Source: Chromobacterium rhizoryzae (GTDB lineage Bacteria; Pseudomonadota; Gammaproteobacteria; Burkholderiales; Chromobacteriaceae). Taken from it: a stretch of DNA of 64,000 nt. Within the stretch, counting starts at the first letter, position 1. Every line of letters begins with the position of its first letter. Below the pieces are notes generated by a model. The model saw nothing but the letters and a program-made list of their open reading frames with translations. It ran no database searches and was not told the origin of the DNA. The stretch covers positions 1,488,001 through 1,552,000 of the forward strand of contig NZ_CP066126.1 of NCBI RefSeq assembly GCF_020544465.1. Direction: 5' to 3'. The position numbers were made by a program, and so were the translations under genes. Below are positions 1 through 8,498 of this stretch, piece by piece.

Positions 1-1
1 T

Positions 2-529
2 TCTCGTACTTGGGGGGTTGATTTTTTTGAAAAAAAACATAAGCTACTTGAATTGGCAACAAGGTCATATTACACAGTTGTAGTTAATTTTTATGGTGAA
101 GATAAATGGAGCCGGAATGAAGGGGCTGCTGATTTTGTTGAAGAGAGAAAAATAATCTGGTTTGAAAAAAATAAAGCTTTCCCTTTCAGTGGCTGGGGGA
201 AGGATGACGTGGAACTTGCAAGAATACGTTGGGATGATGAAAATTTGAAAGAGGATGGTGCGTTTGCCAGACAAAATGTGCTCAAGCCAAATGGAGCTGC
301 ATGGGTTATTTCCACATCAAATGTAGAGGCTATAAATTGGCTTCAGGAACCAGCTATGGCTGGGGGTGAGGAAGGTATAGAGTTGACCTCCTCTGAAAGG
401 CGTAGCAGTTGGGTGAGTTATAGGGGGAGTAAAATTGAGCTGCCTATACGAGATTATTATCGAATTTTTTATGAGCCGGACGAAAATAGATTGGTCGAGT
501 TTGTTGCTCAATCAGTCAAGCTAAGATAA
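2..529 (+). CDS. C-terminal part of an unrecognised protein, cut by the window edge
   Basis: The frame is open from base 2 to a TAA at 527-529, and the only start in view is a TTG at 53, so this is most likely the 3' end of a gene that begins outside the window. The visible ~175 residues are rich in aromatic and acidic residues (for example NFYGEDKW and FPFSGWGKDD) with no signal peptide or membrane segment. Base composition is clearly more AT-rich than the rest of the window, and codon use is unlike the housekeeping genes. I recognise no family. A secreted effector or immunity-type protein is possible but is only a guess from the context. Confidence 0.6.
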   Translation, partial: SRTWGVDFFEKKHKLLELATRSYYTVVVNFYGEDKWSRNEGAADFVEERKIIWFEKNKAFPFSGWGKDDVELARIRWDDENLKEDGAFARQNVLKPNGAAWVISTSNVEAINWLQEPAMAGGEEGIELTSSERRSSWVSYRGSKIELPIRDYYRIFYEPDENRLVEFVAQSVKLR

Positions 530-830
530 ATTAGCTTTTGTTATGTTGAAAAATGGTACATGTTTTAGAGAAAAACTTAGCAGAGTAGCTAGAAGCTGCT
601 TATGTTATTGAATGTGTAAAATGTAGAAACTAAATCTGATCTGACAGTTTTCCATTTTGATTGTGCCTGACTTTCAGGTCAAATCGGAACTTATACATAT
701 TAGCGCAAGGGCAGAGATAGCCGTTTGGGCTGATGATCTGCCATCTCTTCATCTGACTGGCAGCAACTCGGCCATAGCTGTCTTTACGACAGCTTGTTGG
801 CCAAGGACTGATTTACGTAGAAACCCATCG
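530..830. other. AT-rich gap without a convincing gene
   Basis: About 300 bases of AT-rich sequence separate two convergent genes. Only a short unsupported frame (657-884) exists. I see no clear terminator hairpin with a T-run, repeat or RNA gene. Confidence 0.5.
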
Positions 831-1589
831 TCAGACTTGGGCAAGGCTGTTAGCTACCTCCAACGCAGCCTTAACTCGTATTAGTACTGATGTGGGTAGT
901 CTCTTATCCTTTAGCAGTTCTATGTAGGCATCCGACAGCTCTCCTTGCAATTTCACCTTGCCATCTGGCTGAATAGTAAACAGATGCTTGTCATATAGTC
1001 GGTGTAGATCCGCTCGCAGCAAAATTCCGTTTTCCAGCCACTCCATTCCATCTTCGGCCACTGGAACAATGTGTGCGGCCTCCAGCGCACGTTCCGTTGT
1101 TTCACCGGTGATGCCGCAGCACTTATCCAGGCTCAGCAACGCATGACGGAACCGGAGCTGATTTCGGTCCACGACTGTTTTGCTGGAGCGAGTTCTTTTC
1201 TCCTCCTCCTTGTCGCGCCAGGTCCACTGGACCGTACCGTCGTATTTCTCCGTATCAACCCCTTTCCAACTGGCTTCACCGCTATGAGCGCCTTGCGGAA
1301 TCACGATAGTGGAAACACCCCATAAGGCATCCTCGTACTGGATATGCAGGTTATTGTCGTGCTTATAGGTAATTCTCACGACAAAGCCTCCATCACCTCT
1401 TCGTTCAACCTGACTATAGGTCTTGTAGTTGACGAAATGGGGTGTCCTAGGCTTGGCATCATCAGCTGCCGGCCACTCTTCCAGTGTTGAAGTGATTTGG
1501 ATATTTTCCGACAAGCTGTTAAGGTCGAGTGGAACAAACTCTGTAACATTCATCCATGCAACTTCAAGATACTTTTTATACATTGTCAT
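831..1589 (-). CDS. HNH endonuclease domain protein
   Basis: A 252-residue protein. The C-terminal third holds an HNH-type signature: CCGITGETTERALEAAHIVP, then WLENGILLRADLHRLYDKHLF (split here into its two blocks). The Cys, the central His of AAHIVP and the Asn/His of the second block are the usual metal and catalytic positions of the HNH_2-like restriction family. The N-terminal half (about residues 1-140) is unassigned and probably sets specificity. ATG at 1587-1589 is followed by a second in-frame ATG. It stands alone on the minus strand beside other nuclease-like genes, which suggests a restriction or defence-type role (inference). No partner methyltransferase is visible. Confidence 0.8.
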   Translation of the reverse strand: MTMYKKYLEVAWMNVTEFVPLDLNSLSENIQITSTLEEWPAADDAKPRTPHFVNYKTYSQVERRGDGGFVVRITYKHDNNLHIQYEDALWGVSTIVIPQGAHSGEASWKGVDTEKYDGTVQWTWRDKEEEKRTRSSKTVVDRNQLRFRHALLSLDKCCGITGETTERALEAAHIVPVAEDGMEWLENGILLRADLHRLYDKHLFTIQPDGKVKLQGELSDAYIELLKDKRLPTSVLIRVKAALEVANSLAQV

Positions 1590-1743
1590 GCTCCAGAAAT
1601 TGTTCTGCTTACATACGTTAATAACAGACCGACACTGATGAGTTTCAAGCTATAACAAAGTCATGCAAGTTGGTCGCATACATCTCTGTGTGATTAATAT
1701 TCAAGTATAGGAATTGACGATATATTCATCATCAACTTCCCAA

Positions 1744-2424
1744 TCAACCCCCCGCCGCCACCTTTTCCAAACTCGGCAAAGTATGGGTATACAGCTTGGC
1801 CAAGTCCTTGGGGCTGGCGATGGTTTCAAAATGCTCCATCTTGATGGCCAGGAATTGCCCTTTACTGCCATCGCGCACTTCGCCCACCTCCAGCGCTTTC
1901 AGCGCGCTGATCCAGTACCAGTTCTGGCCCATGTTTTCTTTATCGCAATAGGCGTACCACAGCGGCAGGCGGAACAGTCGCTCGAAGGTGAGCGCTTTTT
2001 TGAGTTCTTCCTCCAGGCTGAGGGTGAGTTCGCCGCGCGATGGGGTGTAGTTCTTGGCGTCGATGGCGATCATGCCCAGCGAGGGCAGCAGGAGCAGGAA
2101 GTCCGGCCGTTTGGCTGCGCCTTGAAATAGCGAGGCGAAGCTGTCCTTGTTCTGGCAGATGCCCACATAGGCCAGCTTGTGCTGGTTGAACCAGGCGTTG
2201 AGCGCTTTTTCGCCCTCATGGCCTTTTTCCTCCGCTGTGTTGGGGGCTGCCTGGGCTGCGGCGGGCGGCGGATTAGGCGCGGGCGCTTGCGCCGGAACTG
2301 AGGTCGCGGCTTGGATAGGTGCCGTTGTTTGCGGCGGCGTGGGTGCGGTATTGGGGCTTGGGGCCGTCATTGTGGATGATTTCAGTGAAAGGGTTTTTCT
2401 GATGCTTGCGAGCGAAAAGGCCAT
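1744..2424 (-). CDS. PD-(D/E)XK nuclease-like protein
   Basis: A 226-residue protein. Residues ~20-65 are a low-complexity Pro/Ala/Thr linker. A globular part follows, starting EKGHEGEKALNAWF, with a candidate nuclease core RPDFLLLLPSLG-MIAIDAKNY: an Asp after RP and a D-x-K motif on a beta strand, the classic PD-(D/E)XK arrangement seen in NERD-like and restriction nucleases. No signal peptide. A second ATG (residue 19) is a possible start. It lies 44 bases downstream of the duplicated-HTH gene on the same strand, so the two probably form an operon. Nuclease activity is inferred from the motif only. Confidence 0.65.
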   Translation of the reverse strand: MAFSLASIRKTLSLKSSTMTAPSPNTAPTPPQTTAPIQAATSVPAQAPAPNPPPAAAQAAPNTAEEKGHEGEKALNAWFNQHKLAYVGICQNKDSFASLFQGAAKRPDFLLLLPSLGMIAIDAKNYTPSRGELTLSLEEELKKALTFERLFRLPLWYAYCDKENMGQNWYWISALKALEVGEVRDGSKGQFLAIKMEHFETIASPKDLAKLYTHTLPSLEKVAAGG

Positions 2425-2468
2425 GGCGTCTGCTCAGATTGGGTTGGCTGGGCGGGGGTGGAAGCGCT

Positions 2469-3143
2469 TCATCCCGCTTGCCTCGCCTGGTCCGCCTGAT
2501 ACGCCGCCTCACGGTCGCTGAACAGGCCCAGGCGCACCAGGCGGGCGAGGATGGCGCCGCGGCTGCGGCCCAGTTGTTTGGCGATGGCCTGACTGTCCGG
2601 CTGGGCCGGGCTGTGCCACAGGGTTTTCAGTTGCTGGTCGTCGGCCACGCTCCAGACCGCGCCTTGCTTGCCGGCTGTGGGCGGCGCGGCGGGTTTGGTG
2701 GGCAGCTTTTCCGCGGCGGCGGGTACGTCCCAGAGTGGCGGCAGGTCCAGCGTTTGCATGCGGGCGTTGTCGGCCTGCATCGCCGCTTGCTGGTGCTCGT
2801 ACAGCCCCAGGTGGACCAACCGGGAGACGATGGCCAGCGGGCTGCGGCCCAGTTTTTCCGATAGTTGGCGTACCGGCGCGGGGGAGGCTTCCCACAGCAG
2901 GGCTAAGCGGTTGTCTTCGGCGATGGTCCAGCGCTGGCCCTGGCGCGCGCCGCCGGGGGCCGGCTGCGGCTCGGGCGCGGTGGGCGGGTCCGCGGCGTGT
3001 TGTTTGGCGACGCGCTTGAGTTGCTCGTAATACTGCGCGCGCGCCTTGTCCAGCGCCGGGTCCTTGGGGGTGCCCAGCGGGTCGCGCCGGCCGGCCGGGT
3101 CTAGGCCCAGGACCAGTTGTTCGACGATTTCGAGTTCTCTCAT
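2469..3143 (-). CDS. Protein with two Myb/SANT-like helix-turn-helix repeats
   Basis: A 224-residue protein of unknown role. Two similar segments occur at residues ~71-127 and ~163-222. Each has the pattern W-[ST]-x-A-[ED]-D-x-x-L followed by a predicted helix-turn-helix (KLGRSPLAIVSRLVHLGLY; KQLGRSRGAILARLVRLGLF) and a similar tail (AAMQADNAR; AAYQADQAR), so the gene contains an internal duplication. Such tandem tri-helical units usually bind DNA. The segments are joined by Pro/Ala-rich linkers. It precedes the PD-(D/E)XK-like gene and may supply DNA recognition to it (inference). Confidence 0.65.
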   Translation of the reverse strand: MRELEIVEQLVLGLDPAGRRDPLGTPKDPALDKARAQYYEQLKRVAKQHAADPPTAPEPQPAPGGARQGQRWTIAEDNRLALLWEASPAPVRQLSEKLGRSPLAIVSRLVHLGLYEHQQAAMQADNARMQTLDLPPLWDVPAAAEKLPTKPAAPPTAGKQGAVWSVADDQQLKTLWHSPAQPDSQAIAKQLGRSRGAILARLVRLGLFSDREAAYQADQARQAG

Positions 3144-3276
3144 AGGGATGCCCGGAGCCGGTCTCGCATTGCTTGCGGGGCGGGTGCCGCCGTGGATAAG
3201 CCATGTTATCGCCGCGGCCGGGTTCTATGCAAATTGAGTTTGCGGCGCGCGGCCCGGGGCCGGGCCGGCGCGCGCT

Positions 3277-4872
3277 TTAAGCTTCAATTTCTATCAGGGT
3301 GGGATTGGCGGCGGCGGCGGCCTGTTCCAGCGCCTGGCGCAGCAGCGGTTCCGGCGTGCCCAGCGCCAGGGTTTCGGCGCGCCAGCCGTAGGCGCGGGCC
3401 AGCGCCGGGAAGTCCGGGGTGTAAAGGTCCACGCCCAGCGGTTCCATATCGGCGGCGCGCATCGCGCTTTTGATTTCGCCGTAGCCGCGGTTGTTGAGCA
3501 GCAGCACGATCAGGCGGGCGCGGGTTTCCATTGCGGTGCCCATTTCCGCCAGGGTGAACTGGAAGCCGCCGTCGCCGGCCAGGCAGAGCACCGGCCGGTC
3601 CGGTTCGGCCAGCGCGGCGCCGATGGCGGCGGGCAGGCCGTAACCCAGCGCGCCGAAGCCGACGGAGGCGTTGAACCAGCTGTTGCCGCGCGGCGCGCAA
3701 AAGCCCAGGTTGCCGGCGTAGACCAGGCGGGTGGAGTCTCCCACCCAGCGCGCTTGCGGCAGGATGTCGCGCACGCGGTGCAGCCAGGCCAGGTCGGCGG
3801 CGTGTTCCGGCTCCATTTCGGCGGCGGCCAGGCGGCGGGCGGCGTCGGCGCGCTCTTCGCCCTGGCGGGCGGCGTCGGTCAGTTGCAGCGTCAGCAGTTG
3901 CAGGGTTTCTTTGGCGTCGCCCAATAGCGGCAGGTCGGCGCCGCGGCCGCGGCAGAGTTGTTCCGGGTTGATGTCGATGCGGATCAGCGCGCCGGGCAGG
4001 CGGAAGCCGCCGTCCACGTACATGTCGAAGTCGGTGGGCCCCAGTTCGCAGCCCACGGCCAGCACCACGTCGCTGGCGGCGATCAGGCGGCGCGCGGCCG
4101 GCAGCGAGGGGCTGCAGGACAGGGCCAGCGGGTGGCCGTCCGGCAGCGCGCCGCGCGCGTTGATGGTCATCAGCGCCGGCGCGTCCAGCATTTCCGCCAG
4201 CCGGGTCAGTTGCGGCGCGGCCTGGCGCGCGCCGCCGCCTATCAGCAGCAGCGGCCGTTCCGCGCCGGACAGCAGGCGGGCGGCGCGGTCGATGGCGGCG
4301 GGGGCGGCCGGCCCGCGCAGCAGCCGCATCGCCGGCGCTTGCGGCGGCGGCAGGCCGTCGGGGGGCGCGGCCATCAGGTCCAGCGGGATTTCGATGTGCA
4401 CCGGGCGCGGGCGGCTGCCGTCGAACACGGCGAAGGCGCGCGCCAGCACTTGAGGCAGTTCCGCCGCCGCGGTCAGGGTGTGGCTGAAGGCGGCGATCTG
4501 GCTGGCCAGCGCGTGCTGGTCCGGCAGTTCGTGCAGGTGGCCGTCGCCGGAGCCCAGCTTGCCGCGCGCGTTGACGCCGGAGATGACCAGCAGCGGGATG
4601 GAGTCGGCGTAGGCCTGGCCCATGGCGGTGGCGATATTGGTGAGGCCGGGGCCGGTGATGACGAAGCAGACGCCGGGCTTGCCGCTGACGCGGGCGTAGC
4701 CGTCGGCCATGAAGCCCAGGCTTTGTTCGTGGCGGGCGGCGATGTGGCGGATGCCGCTGCCGGCCAGGCCGCGGTAGAGCTCGATGGTGTGGACGCCGGG
4801 GATGCCGAACACGGTGTCGACGCCGTAAGCCGCCAGCCAGGCGGTGAGGTAGCTGCCCAGGGTGGCGCTCAT
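3277..4872 (-). CDS. aruI: 5-guanidino-2-oxopentanoate decarboxylase (ThDP enzyme)
   Basis: A 531-residue thiamine-diphosphate enzyme of the acetolactate synthase fold. The N-terminal Pyr domain carries the catalytic Glu in ARHEQSLGFMADGYAR. The C-terminal PP domain carries the GDG...NN cofactor motif (GDGGFQFTLAEMG ... LLLNNRGYGEIK). It starts at an ATG overlapping the stop of the upstream transaminase by 4 bases. That pairing with an AruH-like transaminase is the arginine transaminase (ATA) pathway of Pseudomonas, in which AruI decarboxylates 2-ketoarginine to 4-guanidinobutyraldehyde. Sequence alone could also fit another 2-oxo acid decarboxylase; the context makes AruI the best call. Confidence 0.82.
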   Translation of the reverse strand: MSATLGSYLTAWLAAYGVDTVFGIPGVHTIELYRGLAGSGIRHIAARHEQSLGFMADGYARVSGKPGVCFVITGPGLTNIATAMGQAYADSIPLLVISGVNARGKLGSGDGHLHELPDQHALASQIAAFSHTLTAAAELPQVLARAFAVFDGSRPRPVHIEIPLDLMAAPPDGLPPPQAPAMRLLRGPAAPAAIDRAARLLSGAERPLLLIGGGARQAAPQLTRLAEMLDAPALMTINARGALPDGHPLALSCSPSLPAARRLIAASDVVLAVGCELGPTDFDMYVDGGFRLPGALIRIDINPEQLCRGRGADLPLLGDAKETLQLLTLQLTDAARQGEERADAARRLAAAEMEPEHAADLAWLHRVRDILPQARWVGDSTRLVYAGNLGFCAPRGNSWFNASVGFGALGYGLPAAIGAALAEPDRPVLCLAGDGGFQFTLAEMGTAMETRARLIVLLLNNRGYGEIKSAMRAADMEPLGVDLYTPDFPALARAYGWRAETLALGTPEPLLRQALEQAAAAANPTLIEIEA

Positions 4873-6071
4873 GCGGATTCCTTTTGTCTTGGCGCTGCGG
4901 CGCGCAGTTGGCCGGCGAAGCGGGCGATGCGGCGGCAGGCTTCGGCCAGGCGTTCGTCGTCCACCACCAGGCCCAGGCGGATGAAGCCGGCGGCGGTGGG
5001 GCCGAAGGCGGCGGCGTCCAGCACGGAGACGCCGGTGGCTTCAAACAGTTTCCAGGCGAAATCCCCGGCCTCCAGGCCGCAGCCGCGCACGTCCAGCAGC
5101 AGGAACATGCCGGCTTCCGGCAGCGGGCATTGCAGGCCGTCCACGCCGCTGAGCAGGCTATGGGCCAGGTCGCGCCGCCGCTGGTACAGCGCGCGGACGG
5201 GGTCGACGAAGGCGTCGTAGTCTTGCAGCGCCAGCAGCGCGGCTTGCTGGATGAAGCCGGGGATGCCGTAGAGCATGCACAAGGCCAGCGTGCCCATGTG
5301 CTGGATCAGCGGGCGCGGGCCGGCGGCCCAGCCCAGCCGCCAGCCGGCCATGGCGTGGGATTTGGACAGGCTGCCCAGGGTTAGCGTGCGCTCCGCCATG
5401 CCGGGCAGGGCGGCGATGCTGTGGTGCGGGGCTTCGAAACTGAGGCCGGCGTAGACTTCGTCGGCCACCACCCACAGGTCGTGGCGGCGGGCCAGCGTGG
5501 CCACCGCGGCCAGTTCGTCCGGGCGCAGCGCCGCGCCGGTGGGGTTGCAGGGGGTGGCGAGGAAGATCGCGCGGCTGCGCGGGGTGACGGCGGCTTCCAG
5601 CGCGGCCAGGTCCAGGTGGAAGCCGTCCGCGGGTTTGACTGGCACCGGCACCAGCGCGGCGCCGCTGGCGCGGATGCTGGCTTCGTAGGTCAGGTACATC
5701 GGTTCCGGCACCAGTACTTCGTCGCCGGCCTGGCACAGGCAGAGCGCGGCGGAGAACAGGCCGTTTTGCGCGCCGGCCACCACGATGACGTTGTCGGCGT
5801 CCATCTCCAGGCCGGTGGCGGCGGCGTGGCGGCGGGCGATGGCGGCGCGCAGGTCGGCGCGGCCCTCCACCGGGCTGTAGTGGGTGTCGCCGTCGCGCAG
5901 CGCGGCCACGGCGCGTTCAATGATGGGGGCCGGGGTGGCGAACTCCGGATCGCCCACGCTGAGGATGATCACGTCCTCGCCGCGGGCGGCGGCTTGCAGC
6001 GCCGCCAGGTGGATGTTCCAGGCATCGACGCGTTCGCCGGCGATGCGGTCTACCAGGGGGGAAAAGCGCAT
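4869..6071 (-). CDS. aruH: Arginine:pyruvate transaminase
   Basis: A 400-residue fold-type I PLP aminotransferase. The internal pyridoxal Lys lies in LGSLSKSHAMAGWRLGW, and SVGDPEFATPAPI, CNPTGAAL and the C-terminal GFIRLGLV Arg motif are all present. From memory it closely resembles P. aeruginosa AruH across its length (LSVGDPxFxTPAPI, ALCMLYGxPxFIQ, GMFxLxDxR). It would transfer the amino group of L-arginine to pyruvate, giving 2-ketoarginine and alanine. It is coupled to aruI by an ATGA overlap. Upstream is a repeat element, then the amino-acid ABC transporter, so uptake and degradation probably work together. Confidence 0.87.
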   Translation of the reverse strand: MRFSPLVDRIAGERVDAWNIHLAALQAAARGEDVIILSVGDPEFATPAPIIERAVAALRDGDTHYSPVEGRADLRAAIARRHAAATGLEMDADNVIVVAGAQNGLFSAALCLCQAGDEVLVPEPMYLTYEASIRASGAALVPVPVKPADGFHLDLAALEAAVTPRSRAIFLATPCNPTGAALRPDELAAVATLARRHDLWVVADEVYAGLSFEAPHHSIAALPGMAERTLTLGSLSKSHAMAGWRLGWAAGPRPLIQHMGTLALCMLYGIPGFIQQAALLALQDYDAFVDPVRALYQRRRDLAHSLLSGVDGLQCPLPEAGMFLLLDVRGCGLEAGDFAWKLFEATGVSVLDAAAFGPTAAGFIRLGLVVDDERLAEACRRIARFAGQLRAAAPRQKESA

Positions 6072-6106
6072 GGGGGTCTCCGTAATAATGGTGTAGGACG
6101 GTGTCA

Positions 6107-6246
6107 GAACCTATTTACGATCTGCTGCGCTTCAGCGATACGGCGTTGAAAACCACTTCGAAATGCTCATGTACCATCCGTACATTCCGCTTTCTCAGCG
6201 GTTTTCGCCTTGTCTCGCTCTTGCTCGCTAGATCGTAAACACGTTC
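6107..6246 (+). repeat. Family 1 MITE-like element, copy 1 (140 bp)
   Basis: Begins GAACCTATTTACGATCT and ends with the inverted partner CGTAAACACGTTC. It is flanked on both sides by TCA (6104-6106 and 6247-6249), a 3-bp duplication. The right TCA is the TGA stop codon of the minus-strand permease gene, so the element sits exactly at that stop. It separates the transporter genes from aruH. Confidence 0.9.
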
Positions 6247-6942
6247 TCAGAAGGCGGTGCGGACCGGCAGTCTCTTTTCCAGCCGCAGGAAGACGCGTTC
6301 TATCAGCCAGGCCAGCGCGAAATAGATCAGCGCTACGGTCAGCAGCGGTTCGTAGGTGCGCAGGGTTTGCGCGCGCACCAGGTTGGCCGCGCCCAGCACG
6401 TCCATCACCGCCACGGTGGAGGCCAGCGCGGTGGATTTGAGCAGCAGCACGGTTTCGCCGGCCAAGGACGGCAGCAGGATCAGCAACGCGCGCGGCAGCC
6501 AGATGCGCCGCGCCGCGGTCAGCCGCGACATGCCCAGCGCGCGGGCGGCTTCCAGTTCGCCCTTGGGCACGGCGGCCAGGCCGCCGCGCACCACTTCGCC
6601 CACATAGCCGGCCACGCTCAGCGCCAGCGCCAGCGCCACGTACCAGAAGCCTTCGCGCAGATAAGGCCACAGCAGGCTGTCGCGCAGCGCCGGGAAACCG
6701 GCGAACAAGCTGCCCAGGCCGTAATAGAGCACGTAGATCTGCACCAGCAGCGGGGTGCCGCGGATCAGGTTGGTGAAGGACAGGCTGAGCCAGGCGAGGA
6801 AGGGCTGGCGGGACAGCCGGGCAAAGCCCACCGCCACCGCCAGCGCGAAGCCCAGGCTGCCGGAAAGCAGCAGTAGTTGCACGGTGACGGCGACGCCGCG
6901 CCAGAGCATGGGGCCGTAGTCTTGCAGCCATTGGAAGTTCAT
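6247..6942 (-). CDS. Polar amino-acid ABC transporter, inner-membrane permease (HisM/AotM type)
   Basis: A 231-residue permease with about five membrane helices and the His/Glu/Gln/Arg/opine family EAA loop (GELEAARALGMSRLTAARRIWLPRAL) that contacts the ATPase. The start at 6942 (MNFQWLQ) is chosen over an upstream in-frame ATG at 6993 because it has a GGGAGA ribosome site and begins just after the preceding permease stops. Partner genes are the second permease, the binding protein and the ATPase upstream. Substrate is probably arginine or another basic amino acid, judged from the aru neighbours (inference). Its TGA stop is part of the target duplication of a repeat element. Confidence 0.85.
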   Translation of the reverse strand: MNFQWLQDYGPMLWRGVAVTVQLLLLSGSLGFALAVAVGFARLSRQPFLAWLSLSFTNLIRGTPLLVQIYVLYYGLGSLFAGFPALRDSLLWPYLREGFWYVALALALSVAGYVGEVVRGGLAAVPKGELEAARALGMSRLTAARRIWLPRALLILLPSLAGETVLLLKSTALASTVAVMDVLGAANLVRAQTLRTYEPLLTVALIYFALAWLIERVFLRLEKRLPVRTAF

Positions 6943-6955
6943 GCGGGTCTCCCGT

Positions 6956-7669
6956 TCACAGCGCCGGTTGCCAGCGGCGGAAGCGGCGTTCAATCAGGCT
7001 GAAGCCGGCGTTGGACAGCAGGGTCATCAATAGGTAGATGGCGGCCACGGTCAGATAGAACAGCAGGTACTGGCGGGTGGAGCCGGCGGCCTGCTTGGTG
7101 GTGAACAGCAGTTCGCTGTAGCCCACCACGCTGATCAGCGCGCTGTCCTTGATCAGCACCAGCCACAGATTGGCCAGGCCGGCCAGCGCGTAGGGCATCA
7201 TCTCCGGCAGGATCACGCGGCGGGCGGTCAGCCAGCGGCCGCAGCCGAAGGCGCGCGCGGCCTCGATGTGGCCGTGCGGTATCGCCTGCACCGCGCCGCG
7301 CATGATTTCCGCCGCGTAAGCGCCTTGCACGATGCCCAGCACCACGATGGCGGCGGCGAAGCCGTTCACCTCCACCTGCGGCTGGCCCAGCAGCGCCGCC
7401 AGCGCGTTGATGGCGTCGCCGCCGGCGTAGTAGAGCAGCAGGATGAGCAGCAGCTCCGGCAGCGAGCGGCACACGCTGGTGTAGGCGTTGGCCAGCCGCT
7501 TGAGCAGCGGGTGGCCGCCCAGTTTGACCAGAGCGGTGGCCAGGCCGATGAGCAGGCCCAGCGCGAAAGCGCCCAGCGAGATTTCCAGCGTGACCACGGC
7601 GCCTTGCAGCAGGGCGGGGCCCCAGTCGCGGACTACGGCGTCGTAGGCTTGTTGCAGTGCATCCAGCAT
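6956..7669 (-). CDS. Polar amino-acid ABC transporter, inner-membrane permease (HisQ/AotQ type)
   Basis: A 237-residue permease with multiple hydrophobic helices, a periplasmic segment around DAINALAALLGQPQVEVNG, and the EAA loop GHIEAARAFGCGRWLTARRVILPEMMPYAL. It pairs with the downstream permease as the HisQ/HisM-like heterodimer. The gap to the binding protein upstream is 40 bases, and only 13 bases lie before the next permease start, so the genes are cotranscribed. Expected location is the inner membrane. Confidence 0.86.
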   Translation of the reverse strand: MLDALQQAYDAVVRDWGPALLQGAVVTLEISLGAFALGLLIGLATALVKLGGHPLLKRLANAYTSVCRSLPELLLILLLYYAGGDAINALAALLGQPQVEVNGFAAAIVVLGIVQGAYAAEIMRGAVQAIPHGHIEAARAFGCGRWLTARRVILPEMMPYALAGLANLWLVLIKDSALISVVGYSELLFTTKQAAGSTRQYLLFYLTVAAIYLLMTLLSNAGFSLIERRFRRWQPAL

Positions 7670-7709
7670 ATAGGCTCTCCCTGGGGCGGCTCAGGCGGGC
7701 GGGTCGCTG

Positions 7710-8480
7710 TCACTTGGCGTCCGGCGAGATGTTGACCTTGAAGTATTTCTTCTGGATGGCGTCGAAGCTGCCGTCGGCGCGCAGTTGCAGGATGGCCTGG
7801 TCGAACTGCTGCTTGAGCGCGACGTCGGTCTTGCGCAGGCCGGCGCCGATGCCGGGGCCGAACAGCGGGTCCTTGGGCGCCAGGCCCTTGGATTCCAGCC
7901 CGGAACCGTCCTTGCCGCCAAGGAAATCGCTGGCGGCCAGCGCGTCTAGCAGCATCAGGTCCACGCGGCCGGCGACGAGGTCGGCGTTCAGTTCGTCCTG
8001 GGTGTTGTAATAACGGATGACGGAGCCGGCGCCGTAGTATTTCTTCAGGAAGTTGGCGTTGGTGGTGGCGGATTGCACGCCCAGGGTCTTGCCCTTGAGG
8101 CCGGCCGGGCTGAGGACGGCTTTCTGGCCCTTGGGGCCGACGAACTCGGAGGCGGTGTAGTAATAAGGCAGGCTGAAGGCGATGACTTTTTCCCGCTCCG
8201 GGGTGATGGACATGGAGTTGAAGATCACGTCTATCTTCTTGCTGTTGAGCGCGGGGATGATGCCGTCCCAGGACACTTCGGCGATCTGACAGCTTTGCTT
8301 GAGGCGCTGGCACAGCTTGCGCACCAGCTCCACTTCAAAGCCGCTCCATTGGCCGTTGCTCTGCTTGATGGTGAACGGCGGGTAGGGTTCGGCGGCGATG
8401 CCGATGCGCAGCGGGTTGGCGGCCGCGGCGGTACAGAACAGGACGGCGAAGGCTGCGATGAGGGCGCGGAATCGGTTCAT
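7710..8480 (-). CDS. Periplasmic amino-acid binding protein (SBP family 3)
   Basis: A 256-residue precursor with a Sec signal peptide (MNRFRALIAAFAVLFCTAAAA, cleavage near residue 21). The mature protein starts with the family-3 motif LRIGIAAEPYPPF and contains GFEVELVRKLCQRL and DVIFNSMSITPEREKVIAFS, hallmarks of Lys/Arg/Orn/His-binding proteins. It delivers the ligand to the two permeases encoded downstream. Context with arginine transaminase genes suggests arginine, but ligand cannot be read from sequence alone. Confidence 0.88.
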   Translation of the reverse strand: MNRFRALIAAFAVLFCTAAAANPLRIGIAAEPYPPFTIKQSNGQWSGFEVELVRKLCQRLKQSCQIAEVSWDGIIPALNSKKIDVIFNSMSITPEREKVIAFSLPYYYTASEFVGPKGQKAVLSPAGLKGKTLGVQSATTNANFLKKYYGAGSVIRYYNTQDELNADLVAGRVDLMLLDALAASDFLGGKDGSGLESKGLAPKDPLFGPGIGAGLRKTDVALKQQFDQAILQLRADGSFDAIQKKYFKVNISPDAK

Positions 8481-8498
8481 GGGGTTTCTCCCTGGGTG

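Noticed and set aside
3284..5044. Long open frames antisense or out of phase in the aru genes (and similar frames across narG, kdpD, alaS and dnaX)
   Set aside because: They are Arg/Pro/Ala/Gly-rich or His/Gln-rich shadows produced by GC-rich codons, while the other frame encodes a clear enzyme.
6943..6993. Longer N-terminus for the HisM-like permease (ATG at 6993)
   Set aside because: It would overlap the preceding permease and lacks a ribosome site; the ATG at 6942 has GGGAGA at good spacing.
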